Positions 16,145-25,011 of a stretch of 64,000 nt of DNA are shown piece after piece; the first letter of the stretch is position 1, and every line of letters starts with the position of its first letter. The notes beneath the pieces were generated by a model, which did not search any database, was not told where the DNA came from, and saw only the letters and a program-made list of their open reading frames with translations. Location of the stretch: contig JAKQEQ010000042.1 of the NCBI GenBank assembly GCA_029556545.1, positions 82,729 through 146,728 on the forward strand, written 5' to 3'. Made by a program: the position numbers and the translations under genes. This DNA is from Candidatus Hydrogenedentota bacterium. Its GTDB lineage: Bacteria; Hydrogenedentota; Hydrogenedentia; Hydrogenedentales; JAGMZX01.

Positions 16145-18634
16145 TTACGACAATTCCCCGAACGTTTTCTCTGCCCACTTGAGCACGCCCTGCAAGTCGC
16201 TGCGGCCGGTACGGGCGATTTCTCCGCGCAGCACCAGCATCGCGCGGCGCGCCTCCTGGATGGCTTGCTCCCGCTGAGGCGTCCCGAGCAAGAGCTTCGC
16301 GCGATAGACTTGCGCCCAAGCCAAATCGCCGCGGAGTTCCGTCCGGCCCGCCGCCACCAGCCGCTCGTGGATCGCGATGCATCGCTCGTAATGCCCGAGT
16401 GCCTCCCGGCTCTCGCCCAGGGTATCCAGCGCCACGCCTTTGCTCATGTACGCCGTGGCGAGGTTCGGCTCGAGTTCTGTCCGGCCCGCCGCCACCAGCC
16501 GCTCGCGTATTGCGATGCACCGGTCGTAAACCCCGAGTGCCTCCCGGCCCTCGCCCAGGGTATCCAGCGCCGCGGCCTTGTTCAGGTACGCCGTGGCGAG
16601 GCCCGGCTCGAGTTCCGTCCGGCCCGCAGAAACCAGCCGTTCGCGGAGCCCGATGCACCGGTCGTGGTACGCGAGCGCCTCCCGCCCCTCGCCCTGGGTA
16701 TTTAGCGCCACGCCCTTGTTCAGGTACGCCTGGGCGAGGTCCGGCTCGAGTTCCGTGCGGCCCGCCAAAACCAGCCGTTCGCGGAGCCCGATGCACCGGT
16801 CGTGGTACGCGAGCGCCTCCCGCCCCTCGCCTAGGGTGTCCAGCGCCACGGCCTTGTTCAGGTACGCCGTGGCGAGGTCCGGCTCGAGTTCCGTCCGGCC
16901 CGCCGAAACCAGTCGCTCGTACAACGCGATGCACCGGTCGTGGTACGCGAGCGCCTCCCGCCCCTGACCCAGGGAATCCAGCGCCACGCCCTTGTTCATG
17001 TACGCCGTGGCGAGGTCCGGTTCGAGTTCCGTCCGGCCCGCCGCCACCAGCCGCTCGTACAGCGCGATGCACCGGTCGTGGTACGCGAGCGCCTCCCGCC
17101 CCTGACCCAGGGAATCCAGCGCCACGCCCTTGCTCAGGTACGCCGTGGCGAGGTCCGGCTCGAGTTCCGTCCGGCCCGCAGAAACCAGCCGCTCGTGCAG
17201 CGCGATGCACCGGTCGTGGTACGCGAGCGCTGCGCCAGAATCGCTTAGGTTGTCGTGAAGAAACGCCTTGTTCAAACATAGGATGGCAAAGTCGTCTTCG
17301 AGATCCTGGCGACCCTCCCCTATCAGACGCTGATAAATCTGCGCCGCCTCCTCGTACGCCGCGAGGTCCGCGACCGACTGCGCCACACGCGGACCCGTCC
17401 GCTCGAGCATCAGCCGCTCCGCTTCGCGCGGGTCTCGACCCGCCGCCGTCAGCGCACAAACGAGAAACGTCCGCGGGTCCTCCCACTGCACGCCGACTGT
17501 CGTCCAGCGGTCCGTCTCCGCCCAGCCCTCCTTCGGCGGACGCGGGAACCCAGGCAGGTCCCGGGGATACGGCTGCCCCGCGCAGGCCGCGTATACATCC
17601 CGCAAGGCATCCGCCGCATCGAGCAGTGTACCCCACCGTTCCCCCGGCTCCTGCCGGAAGCAGCGGCGCAGCACCTCGGCCACCGCCGGCGGCATCACAG
17701 GCAGGCCCGGCCGCGCCGGGCCCGTTACCAGATACCGGTCCAGAAGGGCATTCGCTTCCATGCCCCACTCCCAGGTCACGGCGCCGTGGAACAGCGTCAA
17801 CACGCTCAGACCCCAGCTCCACACGTCCGTACCATGGTCCAGCGCCACCCCCCGACGCTGTTCCGGCGAACAGAACGCCGGCGTCAGACCGCCGAAGCTC
17901 AGCAGCGGCTTGTGAGAAGCATCTGTCGGTGCCCCGTCCGGCGTCTCGCCCGCCTGCGCCCGCGCCCGAGCCAAACCAAAATCCGTCACCAGCGCGCGGC
18001 CGTCCGGAGTCATCAGGAAGTTCCCCGGCTTCACGTCCCGATGCACCAAGCCCCACACGTGCGCTGCATGCAGCCCCCACGCCGTCTGGATGGACACGTC
18101 GAGCATCTGCTCGAGCGTCGTCAGCCGGTCCTCGTCTATCCACTGCTGTAACGAACTGCCCCCCACCAGATCCGCGAAGATGCCAATGGTGTCTCCGAAC
18201 GCCCGGAAGAACCGGCACTTGACCACGTGCGGGTGTTCCGGCAAGGCGATCCAGCTCTGCAGTTCCCTGAAAAAGGCCCGATGATGTTTCGTGTCCCGGA
18301 CAAGGTCTGGCCGGACCCGTTTCACGGCAAATCGGTCGCCCGTCTTCGTGTTCTTCACGCAGTAGACCGCGCCCATGCCCCCGCGCCCGAGGATGCCGTC
18401 CACCGTGAATATTTCGTCCAGCGCCGTCCCCGGCGCCCAGCCCTCGGCGCCGTCCTCCTGCTGCATGGTGTCCCGGTCCTTGCTCCACGCAGCCGAGTCG
18501 ATAGGCTTGACCCGTTCCCGCGACTCCGCTACCGCAGACGCCACCCGCGTCCCGGACGGCTGGGCTGCCGGTTCCGCTGGTGTTTCCTTCGGTCCTTTGC
18601 CGAACAACCGCCTGAAAATGCCCCCGGACGCCAT
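16145..18634 (-). CDS. Ser/Thr protein kinase with C-terminal TPR-like repeat array (paralogue 2)
   Basis: An 829-residue paralogue of the kinase at 2022-5018. The start ATG 18634 gives the N-terminus MASGGIFRRLFGKGPKE, shared with the copy at 29481 and basic/amphipathic, so it may touch the membrane. The kinase domain is intact: LGRGGMGAVY, Lys105, HRDVKPGN (198-), DFG (218-220), SPEQ. Six 46-residue repeats plus a terminal half-unit follow, against ten in the first copy, and the length difference is close to four repeats. Homology to the 29481 copy continues about 50 bp upstream of the start. It lies upstream of the ESCRT-like operon on the same strand, separated by a promoter and 332 bp. 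Substrate unknown. Confidence 0.93.
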   Translation of the reverse strand: MASGGIFRRLFGKGPKETPAEPAAQPSGTRVASAVAESRERVKPIDSAAWSKDRDTMQQEDGAEGWAPGTALDEIFTVDGILGRGGMGAVYCVKNTKTGDRFAVKRVRPDLVRDTKHHRAFFRELQSWIALPEHPHVVKCRFFRAFGDTIGIFADLVGGSSLQQWIDEDRLTTLEQMLDVSIQTAWGLHAAHVWGLVHRDVKPGNFLMTPDGRALVTDFGLARARAQAGETPDGAPTDASHKPLLSFGGLTPAFCSPEQRRGVALDHGTDVWSWGLSVLTLFHGAVTWEWGMEANALLDRYLVTGPARPGLPVMPPAVAEVLRRCFRQEPGERWGTLLDAADALRDVYAACAGQPYPRDLPGFPRPPKEGWAETDRWTTVGVQWEDPRTFLVCALTAAGRDPREAERLMLERTGPRVAQSVADLAAYEEAAQIYQRLIGEGRQDLEDDFAILCLNKAFLHDNLSDSGAALAYHDRCIALHERLVSAGRTELEPDLATAYLSKGVALDSLGQGREALAYHDRCIALYERLVAAGRTELEPDLATAYMNKGVALDSLGQGREALAYHDRCIALYERLVSAGRTELEPDLATAYLNKAVALDTLGEGREALAYHDRCIGLRERLVLAGRTELEPDLAQAYLNKGVALNTQGEGREALAYHDRCIGLRERLVSAGRTELEPGLATAYLNKAAALDTLGEGREALGVYDRCIAIRERLVAAGRTELEPNLATAYMSKGVALDTLGESREALGHYERCIAIHERLVAAGRTELRGDLAWAQVYRAKLLLGTPQREQAIQEARRAMLVLRGEIARTGRSDLQGVLKWAEKTFGELS
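16350..17182 (-). repeat. Tandem 138-bp repeats encoding 46-residue TPR-like units (about 6 copies)
   Basis: Same repeat unit as at 2150-3570, in frame inside the kinase gene, six full copies plus a diverged end copy. Confidence 0.9.
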
Positions 18635-18718
18635 GATTTCGGACCCTCCGCTCGCAGTCTACGCCGGGCTGCGCCGGCCTTCAACCGTCTCGCGCATGCG
18701 GTGCTCACACTTCCTAGT

Positions 18719-21703
18719 TCACGGCGCGTAGCGCGGCTTGATGGAAAAAGTGGGCTTCACGTGATACCAGTGCGGCGCATTCAGGTAGTAGCTCTTGACT
18801 ACCGTGAACGATGAGCCATCCCACGAGAGGACATCGATGCCGCGCTTGTGCTTGTACCCCTGTGTGACCGTGCCCGTGCCGAAGTGGTCCACGTAGTGCG
18901 TGCTCACATAGACGAGACCGTCCGGTCCCACTGCGACGGACGACGCGCCGAATTGCGGGTAGAAAGTCACCAACGACGTATCGGCCAAGTCGAAAGCGTA
19001 CAGGCCGCCCCCGCCGTAGTAGCTGTTGCCGTAGCCGCCCGCGAAGGCGGTCAGACCGTCTTCGGAAAACGCCACCTGGCCCATATAGTCGGCAAGCAGA
19101 TCAAATACGGCGAGCGTTTCCTGCGTCGTAAGACTTCCGATGTCCACCGCGCCCGCGGCATACGAGTACGAGGTGACAACCCCATAGGCGCCCGAGGGAT
19201 CGATGGCCGACGTGCCCCATAACGACCGAAGCAAGGAGAGTTCCGCCTCATTGATCGCCACGTTCGTGGTCAGGTCAACTGTTGTGAAACCCGTCAGGTT
19301 ATGACATTGCACCAGGATATCGCCCGGAAGCAGACGTGCAAACCGCCCGTCCGCCATGACCGGGAAGTCGTCCGCGACCACCGCGCGCGATGCGAAGTCG
19401 ATGACCCGCCTTGCCGCGTAGCAGTACTGATCATTGCCGCGGAACACGGGGTACGCGGGAGCACTCGCGAACGGCAACGCGCCGACAACCGTGTGATTGC
19501 CCGCGTCATAGACATTGCCCGAAGTGTCCACGACGAAATCCCCCGCGTGCGTGGAAGCCACAATCTGCACACCGGGCAGGAGACCGAGGATTTCCCCCGC
19601 GTCCAGGTCCAAGACAATCGTTTCACTGCCCGTGGGGCCATAATTGTAAAGCAGTGCATGACCAGACGTTGAGAACTCCGGATCGTAGGTAGCCTCGAGC
19701 ACAAGGCCGTTGGCGGGGTCTTTGTCTCCGTCAATCGGCGCTACGGTGAACGTGTTCACGCCTTCCGACAGCGTCACGTCGTGACGCAGCCCGCCGTCCG
19801 CATCGAGCGCCACCGTCTCACCATTGATGGACACGGCGGTTGCCTCCGCGAAATAGCCCATGATCGGATAGTTGGGCAGATTCGTCGTCACGCGCCGCAT
19901 GCCTTCCCCTTCGCCCTCGCCCTCGCCGGGCTCTCCCCACGCCGGTGGTTCGGGTTGCCAGGCAAAATCCGTGACGAGCACCTCGACCGGCTGCCCGTCG
20001 GTTGGCGCGGTTCCGTTGAACAACCAGAGATTCAGCCGGAAGTTCTCATTGCCGGGGACGGGTATGTCCGCACCTTCGAAAACCTTATATCCCGCCAGTT
20101 GTTCCGCCGGCGGCACTTCCCCCGCGCCGTACTTGCCGTAATAGCTCCTGAACTCCGCGCGATCCGGCGTCCAGACAAGGTAGCTGGTCAACTCGGAGTC
20201 TTCATCCGTCAGGTCAGCCCGGAAGCGGTGACAATGATCGCCGCAACCCGGACACGCGCTACAAGGCTGCACCACGTATTGCGCGTTCGTATCCAAGGCG
20301 GCGTTGCCCCAGCGCGCGAATTCGATGTCCAACTCACGGTAGTACTCCTGGTATGCCGCCGTTTCCCACGTGAACATGCCAAACACCACATTCGGGTCCA
20401 GCATATCCACGCGGCTCCCCGTTACGACCCGATACGCGCCGTAACCATAGGACGCATTCAAGATGACTTCGGTGCAGGCCAGGTGGCCGTCGCGCTCGCT
20501 TATCGTGAGGTGCAGGCCCTTCTCGTCGGCCCACACGGCATCCTCCGCATCCGAGAAATAGTTGCCCCCAGGCCCCGCCGGGAAATCCCGGCGTTTCACC
20601 GACCAGTCGTAACCAAAGGCGGATATCCGGCGCACTTCCGGGCTACGGTCAATGATCAGCGTGTCGATGGCTTCGGGGATCACGGGCAGTTCGTGGCACG
20701 GGTCGCAGCTCGTTGCCGCCGTGCCCGCCGGGATCAGGTACACGGTGATCCCGGTCGCATACTGGTCGTAGCCGCCCGTCACAATCGGACAGGACCAAGT
20801 CCCGTCAACGCCGATCCCCGTCAACGGCGCCGCGTAATACGGTTTCGTCCACCAGACCTCCTCGACCTCGATGTAAACCTCTATTCCGAGGCTCACGGGA
20901 TCATTCGGCGGGATACACGTCACGTGCCCGGCAAGATTGCCGTACGTCCCATAGGGAGGCACGAAATCAATGACGATCTCGGGCTCACAGGGCTGACCTT
21001 CACCCTCACCCTCACCCTCGCCTTCACCTTCACCCTCGCCTTCACCTTCACCTTCACCTTCACCTTCACCCTCACCCTCACCCTCGCCCTCACCCTCACC
21101 TTCACCTTCACCCTCACCTTCACCTTCACCTTCACCTTCACCTTCGCCCTCGCCTTCACCTTCACCTTCACCATGCAAGACAGGACAGAACTGGTCTTCC
21201 GTGCCCTGATCCGGGCAATAGGCGTAGCCGCCTGTGTTATAGAACTGAATGAGACGCAGCAACTCCGTCAGGGCTATGGTCCAATCCGGTCCGGCAGGAT
21301 AATAGTCACCGTCGTGAGGGCAACAACCCACGTTGACGCCCCAACCGGGCACGTAGCCGTCTTCCGTGCTCTCCGGCTCATCCGCACAATGGAACCCGCC
21401 TGAGTTATAGAACTGAACAACACGCAGCAACTCGGTCAGGACAATCCTGCCGTCTTGGTCCTGGTCGGCGGTATGCCACCGATCAACGCAAGAATGACCC
21501 TCTCCCTCTGCGTTGCGGTAGTCCTCGCCACCAGAAATGGGTGTGAAGAGTGTAGTCGAAGAATCGTGGGACTCGAACACGCTGCCGCCTGTCGCGGCTG
21601 CGTAACCCCTTTGTGCCGGGAAAGCCAGGATCACACACATGCTGATTCCCAGCAGGCCGGCCCACTTTGTAGCAGTGTTCAGGAGCGCAATTTGCCGAAT
21701 CAT
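18719..21703 (-). CDS. Large exported protein: paired EF-hand-like module, Gly-Glu linker, GH16-like domain
   Basis: A 994-residue protein from ATG 21703 (AAGGA 8 nt upstream). A 50-residue longer frame exists but would bury the signal peptide (about 1-35). Residues 75-176 are a paired dockerin-like module with ADQDQDGRIVLTELLRVVQF and WTIALTELLRLIQFYN. A 59-residue Gly-Glu linker follows (178-236). A beta domain leads to a GH16-like region (about 355-590) with the intact catalytic signature ELDIE (457-461), including GYGAYRV and VVFGMFTWE. The C-terminal third is beta-rich and may form a propeller. It would act on beta-glucan-like polysaccharide outside the inner membrane if active. The GH16 call is by motif only. 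Confidence 0.82.
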   Translation of the reverse strand: MIRQIALLNTATKWAGLLGISMCVILAFPAQRGYAAATGGSVFESHDSSTTLFTPISGGEDYRNAEGEGHSCVDRWHTADQDQDGRIVLTELLRVVQFYNSGGFHCADEPESTEDGYVPGWGVNVGCCPHDGDYYPAGPDWTIALTELLRLIQFYNTGGYAYCPDQGTEDQFCPVLHGEGEGEGEGEGEGEGEGEGEGEGEGEGEGEGEGEGEGEGEGEGEGEGEGEGEGEGEGEGQPCEPEIVIDFVPPYGTYGNLAGHVTCIPPNDPVSLGIEVYIEVEEVWWTKPYYAAPLTGIGVDGTWSCPIVTGGYDQYATGITVYLIPAGTAATSCDPCHELPVIPEAIDTLIIDRSPEVRRISAFGYDWSVKRRDFPAGPGGNYFSDAEDAVWADEKGLHLTISERDGHLACTEVILNASYGYGAYRVVTGSRVDMLDPNVVFGMFTWETAAYQEYYRELDIEFARWGNAALDTNAQYVVQPCSACPGCGDHCHRFRADLTDEDSELTSYLVWTPDRAEFRSYYGKYGAGEVPPAEQLAGYKVFEGADIPVPGNENFRLNLWLFNGTAPTDGQPVEVLVTDFAWQPEPPAWGEPGEGEGEGEGMRRVTTNLPNYPIMGYFAEATAVSINGETVALDADGGLRHDVTLSEGVNTFTVAPIDGDKDPANGLVLEATYDPEFSTSGHALLYNYGPTGSETIVLDLDAGEILGLLPGVQIVASTHAGDFVVDTSGNVYDAGNHTVVGALPFASAPAYPVFRGNDQYCYAARRVIDFASRAVVADDFPVMADGRFARLLPGDILVQCHNLTGFTTVDLTTNVAINEAELSLLRSLWGTSAIDPSGAYGVVTSYSYAAGAVDIGSLTTQETLAVFDLLADYMGQVAFSEDGLTAFAGGYGNSYYGGGGLYAFDLADTSLVTFYPQFGASSVAVGPDGLVYVSTHYVDHFGTGTVTQGYKHKRGIDVLSWDGSSFTVVKSYYLNAPHWYHVKPTFSIKPRYAP
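20996..21172 (-). repeat. 6-bp microsatellite encoding a (Gly-Glu)n tract
   Basis: About 177 bp of GGTGAA/GGTGAG/GGCGAG codons in frame, encoding Gly followed by 29 Glu-Gly pairs. Slippage would change tract length in steps of two residues without a frameshift. Confidence 0.95.
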
Positions 21704-21940
21704 CTTTGTATTCCTTCTCCCCATCCGTGGGTGTCTCATGGTGTTACGGGTGTCAGGTCTTGATTTCATAGTCTTGTCATGCCTTTTCTTGTGCCGGTCA
21801 GCGGCGGTCTCGACACGTTGTCCCTTGGCGCCGCAGGCCACGCTTGCCTTCATCTCCTCTATACGCGGGGAACGTCGATGTAATTCGCCTCGACCGTTTC
21901 ACCTCGCCATACGGAGTCTCTTCGCGCTTGACGGGCATCC

Positions 21941-23449
21941 TCAGTTATTGCTCGTGTCATTGTGGGTCATCCTTCGGATTTCGGACAGGAGTGCGTAGGC
22001 GCCCGTGAAGAAGGGGTCGATATCCACCGCCTTCTCGGCACAAGAGGCCGCTTCCGTCAGATATTCGTTTCCCACTGCCGTCTCGCGTGCCTGCTCAAGA
22101 AGGGCTACGCCCTTGTAAAACCACGCATGGCAGTCGTGGTCGTTGATCCGCAAGACATGGTCGAAGCACGCCGCTGCGTCCAGCCACTGTCGGAGCCGAA
22201 GCAAACAGTGGCCTTTTCCACTCCAGGCGTTAGGGAACTCCTCGTCGATCTGCGTCGCGACTTCAAAGCACAGGAGCGCTTCGTCACATCGGTCTTGTTC
22301 GAGCAGCAAATACCCTTTGTTACAATAGGGATGTACAAACGTGGGGTCCAACGTCATAGCCTGTTCGAAACACTGAAGAGCCTCCGTGTGCCGCTCTAAG
22401 TCCCACAGTGCGACGCCGCGATCATTCCAGGCGTTGGAAAATGTCGCGTCCAGATTGATGGCCTCGTCATGATAGACCAGCGCTTCCGCGGGCAGCCCCA
22501 GATGTTTCATGGCCACGCCCTGCTGATTGACCTCGCGCGCTGTTTTCAAAGGCGGCGTTACCTGTGCCGCCGGGATTGGTTCACCTGTATGTCCGCGCCA
22601 CAATGACTCCAAGTCTTCCCGCAGTTCGGAAAAATTGCTGTACCGCTCGGGGACTGCTTTGCTGAGGCATTTGTGGATAACCGGATACAACGGACTCTCA
22701 ATCGGCGGCTCAGGAACCGTGCAATGCAGCCGCTGGAACGCATCCCGCGCCGACGCAAGCGTGGATGCTTCCGTGGCAAAGGGCAGGCGCCCCGAGGCCA
22801 TCTGGTAGAGCACCACGCCGAAAGAGTAAACATCACTCTGGATCGTACAACGGTCCGTGCCCTCGAATTGCTCGGGCGCCATCCAAGGCAGTGTGCCGAG
22901 AACGCCGCCACCGGTCGCATCATCCACATCAAGCGCCTTGGCCAGCCCGAGGTCCGTGATCTTAAGGGTGCCGTCCGGCGCAATCATGAGGTTATCCGGC
23001 TTGATGTCACGGTGTACGCTAAGTCCGTTGTCGGTGGCATGTTCCATGCCCCGACAGAACTGGATGCCCCAGAGCAGGCTCTTTTCAAGCGATAAGGGCG
23101 CGCCTTCGCGGAAGTGATCGGACAGCGTGCGCCGGCCCTGGGCGTCTCTTGGAACATGTTCCATGACGATGTAGATGCGCCCGTCAAGACGATGCACCCA
23201 GAATGCCCTTACAATATGAGGATGAGCGCCCAAGCGCATCCACAACTGTGCCTCGTTGTGGAATGCGTTGCGGAACGCGCGAAAGATCCCGTAGCGCTGC
23301 TGATACGTCTTGAGCACGTAGCACGCCTGATGCCATCGGTAGAAGCACAAATAGACTTCGCCCATGCCCGAGCGCCCGGGACCGCCCAGCACCTCCCGAA
23401 CCTCGTAAAGCCCTCCGATCTTGTCACCTATCTTGCGACTGTCGAACAT
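21941..23449 (-). CDS. Ser/Thr protein kinase with TPR repeats (distinct subfamily)
   Basis: A 502-residue kinase. ATG 23449 (AAAGGG upstream) is preferred over a TTG at 23548 that adds 33 poorly conserved-looking residues. The kinase domain (about 12-280) has an expanded glycine loop LGGPGRSGMGEVY, Lys47 in CYVLKTY, HRDIKPDNL (146-), APEQ (191-) and SDVYSFGVVLYQM. The magnesium-binding DFG is DLG (166-168), a substitution seen in some active kinases. Four to five conventional 34-residue TPRs fill the C-terminus (about 320-490). It is unrelated in its repeats to the three 46-residue-repeat kinases. It is the last gene of a run of exported-protein genes, 117 bp after the previous one. Activity is likely; targets unknown. 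Confidence 0.9.
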   Translation of the reverse strand: MFDSRKIGDKIGGLYEVREVLGGPGRSGMGEVYLCFYRWHQACYVLKTYQQRYGIFRAFRNAFHNEAQLWMRLGAHPHIVRAFWVHRLDGRIYIVMEHVPRDAQGRRTLSDHFREGAPLSLEKSLLWGIQFCRGMEHATDNGLSVHRDIKPDNLMIAPDGTLKITDLGLAKALDVDDATGGGVLGTLPWMAPEQFEGTDRCTIQSDVYSFGVVLYQMASGRLPFATEASTLASARDAFQRLHCTVPEPPIESPLYPVIHKCLSKAVPERYSNFSELREDLESLWRGHTGEPIPAAQVTPPLKTAREVNQQGVAMKHLGLPAEALVYHDEAINLDATFSNAWNDRGVALWDLERHTEALQCFEQAMTLDPTFVHPYCNKGYLLLEQDRCDEALLCFEVATQIDEEFPNAWSGKGHCLLRLRQWLDAAACFDHVLRINDHDCHAWFYKGVALLEQARETAVGNEYLTEAASCAEKAVDIDPFFTGAYALLSEIRRMTHNDTSNN

Positions 23450-23566
23450 GGCTAATGCCCTTTCGTCTGTAATATTCACGCCAACAACAGGGAAGCGGAC
23501 CGCGCTACGGCAGGGCAAGGCGCGCCGCTTGGCGAACCTTGCCCTCAACCAGCATGGCGCCGACGA

Positions 23567-24940
23567 TTACTGGCGCACATTGCGAGTCAGCGAGGTTTCG
23601 CCCACCTGCAAGCAGTCATCGAGAATGCGGTCATGCTCCGCAAGTTTCAGTTCAAATTCCGAAGCGTTTACCAGGGACATAATGACCAAGAGATGGCCAG
23701 GCCGCTTGAGCACAAGCGAGCGCCCTTTGAGCCCGGGCATATTGGGCGTTACGATCGCCTCATAGGCCAGACTGTTTTTGATCTTCGTGAAGCGCTCGCG
23801 CTCTATCTGGCCGAGAATCATCGTGCCGCCGCGGCCCGCCCCGATAAGCGAGTCCCGCTCCTGCTCTTCGGAACCGAGCATCTCATCCAACTGAGGACCG
23901 TACATGATGTTCGTGTCCACCGCCATGACAATCAGCCCCTCTCCGTATACACTGTACTTGTCCTCGATCAACACCATCTGCATGGCGCCCGCTGTTTCCG
24001 CGGTCAGGTTCCACTTATCCGCATCGGGGTTCTTGAGACGTACGCCATAGGCAGGGATCGCTCCGGTATCCCCGTTGACGCAAGCCTGGGGCAGCCGCTG
24101 ATAGAAGAGCAGGCGCAGGTCCGCCAAGTCCTCCGCGGCAGCGTTGTATTCGCCCAGCCGCGCAAGGTTCTCGGCGCACTTCAGCACCGACGCGATATCT
24201 TGGCGGTCGCAGTCGTCCCGGTGTTCATTGATGGCGGCGAGGTCTGCGGGCTTATGGTCGAAGCTGGCGGTCTTGATCAGGTCCTCCAATTTCGCGTTGC
24301 AGGCGCTCATATCCGTCGCCGTCGAGACCAGGACGAACGAAAAGACCAGACCGTCCCGGGCCAGGAGCACCATGCGCCCCGCGGTTCCGTACACAGGCGG
24401 GGCAATTTCCACGGAAAGCACGCGATGATCGCCGATGGTGGTAGCGGCGCTGCCCTTCGCCACACCAAAGAGCTCACTTGTCATCTGCGCCAGCAATTGC
24501 AGGCCAACCTCGGAGTCGAACGACGGCATCTGGTCAGCAACGCCCGTACGACGCTCAAGCTGCTTGCCGTTGATCAGGAAGACGGCCACGCGCTTTCCCG
24601 CCGTGGGATCTTCCAGCAACAGGAGCGGGACAAACCCCGTCATCACGATTTCCTTGGGTATGTCCAGTTCTTCCGGACTGACTTCCCTCCAGCCGTCAAA
24701 GGGATTGTGAAACGAGATATGCGCCGCCTCGCTCTGGAAGAGCCCCATCTCGAAGGTGGGCGCCTTGTACTGGGTCAGAAGTTCCTGCTCGTATTCCGCG
24801 GCGATACGGATGCCGCCCAGGTAGTCCTCCCGCGCGATACAGGCCCGGATTTCCGCCGGGAAATCCCGGTTGGCGCACCAGGTCTGCGCCGTGATGGCGA
24901 CAAGCGCCAGAACAAGAATCGATGTACCGTTTGCTTTCAT
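23567..24940 (-). CDS. Exported protein of unknown function
   Basis: A 457-residue protein from ATG 24940, behind GAGGAGG, with a clear signal peptide (MKANGTSILVLALVAITAQ, cleaved near residue 20-23). I do not recognise the family. The N-terminal half is beta-rich (about 60-240), including GFVPLLLLEDPTAGKRVAVFLING and RMVLLARDGLVFSFVLVS. A helical middle with ASVLKCAENLARLGEYNAAAEDL looks like one TPR hairpin, and the C-terminal part has SLAYEAIVTPNMPGLKGRSLV. No catalytic motif is evident. It stands in a run of genes for exported or membrane proteins ending in a kinase gene, 71 bp after the DUF1598-like gene, so a shared envelope role is likely. Confidence 0.8.
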   Translation of the reverse strand: MKANGTSILVLALVAITAQTWCANRDFPAEIRACIAREDYLGGIRIAAEYEQELLTQYKAPTFEMGLFQSEAAHISFHNPFDGWREVSPEELDIPKEIVMTGFVPLLLLEDPTAGKRVAVFLINGKQLERRTGVADQMPSFDSEVGLQLLAQMTSELFGVAKGSAATTIGDHRVLSVEIAPPVYGTAGRMVLLARDGLVFSFVLVSTATDMSACNAKLEDLIKTASFDHKPADLAAINEHRDDCDRQDIASVLKCAENLARLGEYNAAAEDLADLRLLFYQRLPQACVNGDTGAIPAYGVRLKNPDADKWNLTAETAGAMQMVLIEDKYSVYGEGLIVMAVDTNIMYGPQLDEMLGSEEQERDSLIGAGRGGTMILGQIERERFTKIKNSLAYEAIVTPNMPGLKGRSLVLKRPGHLLVIMSLVNASEFELKLAEHDRILDDCLQVGETSLTRNVRQ

Positions 24941-25011
24941 GGTCGGACCTCCTCTCGTTTGAGTCGTGATTCTCAATCTCGCGTTTCCTCACTAAAGCTT
25001 CGAATGCATCC

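Noticed and set aside
16050-18488. An 812-codon minus-strand frame and a 607-codon plus-strand frame (16399-18222) over kinase paralogue 2
   Set aside because: Both are frame shadows of a repetitive, GC-rich kinase gene. They are Arg/Pro/Gly-rich with no domain, and the kinase frame has all catalytic motifs.
19781-21403. A 540-codon plus-strand frame antisense to the GH16-like gene
   Set aside because: It includes the antisense of the Gly-Glu tract as a Phe/Thr/Leu repeat and has no start signal or domain.
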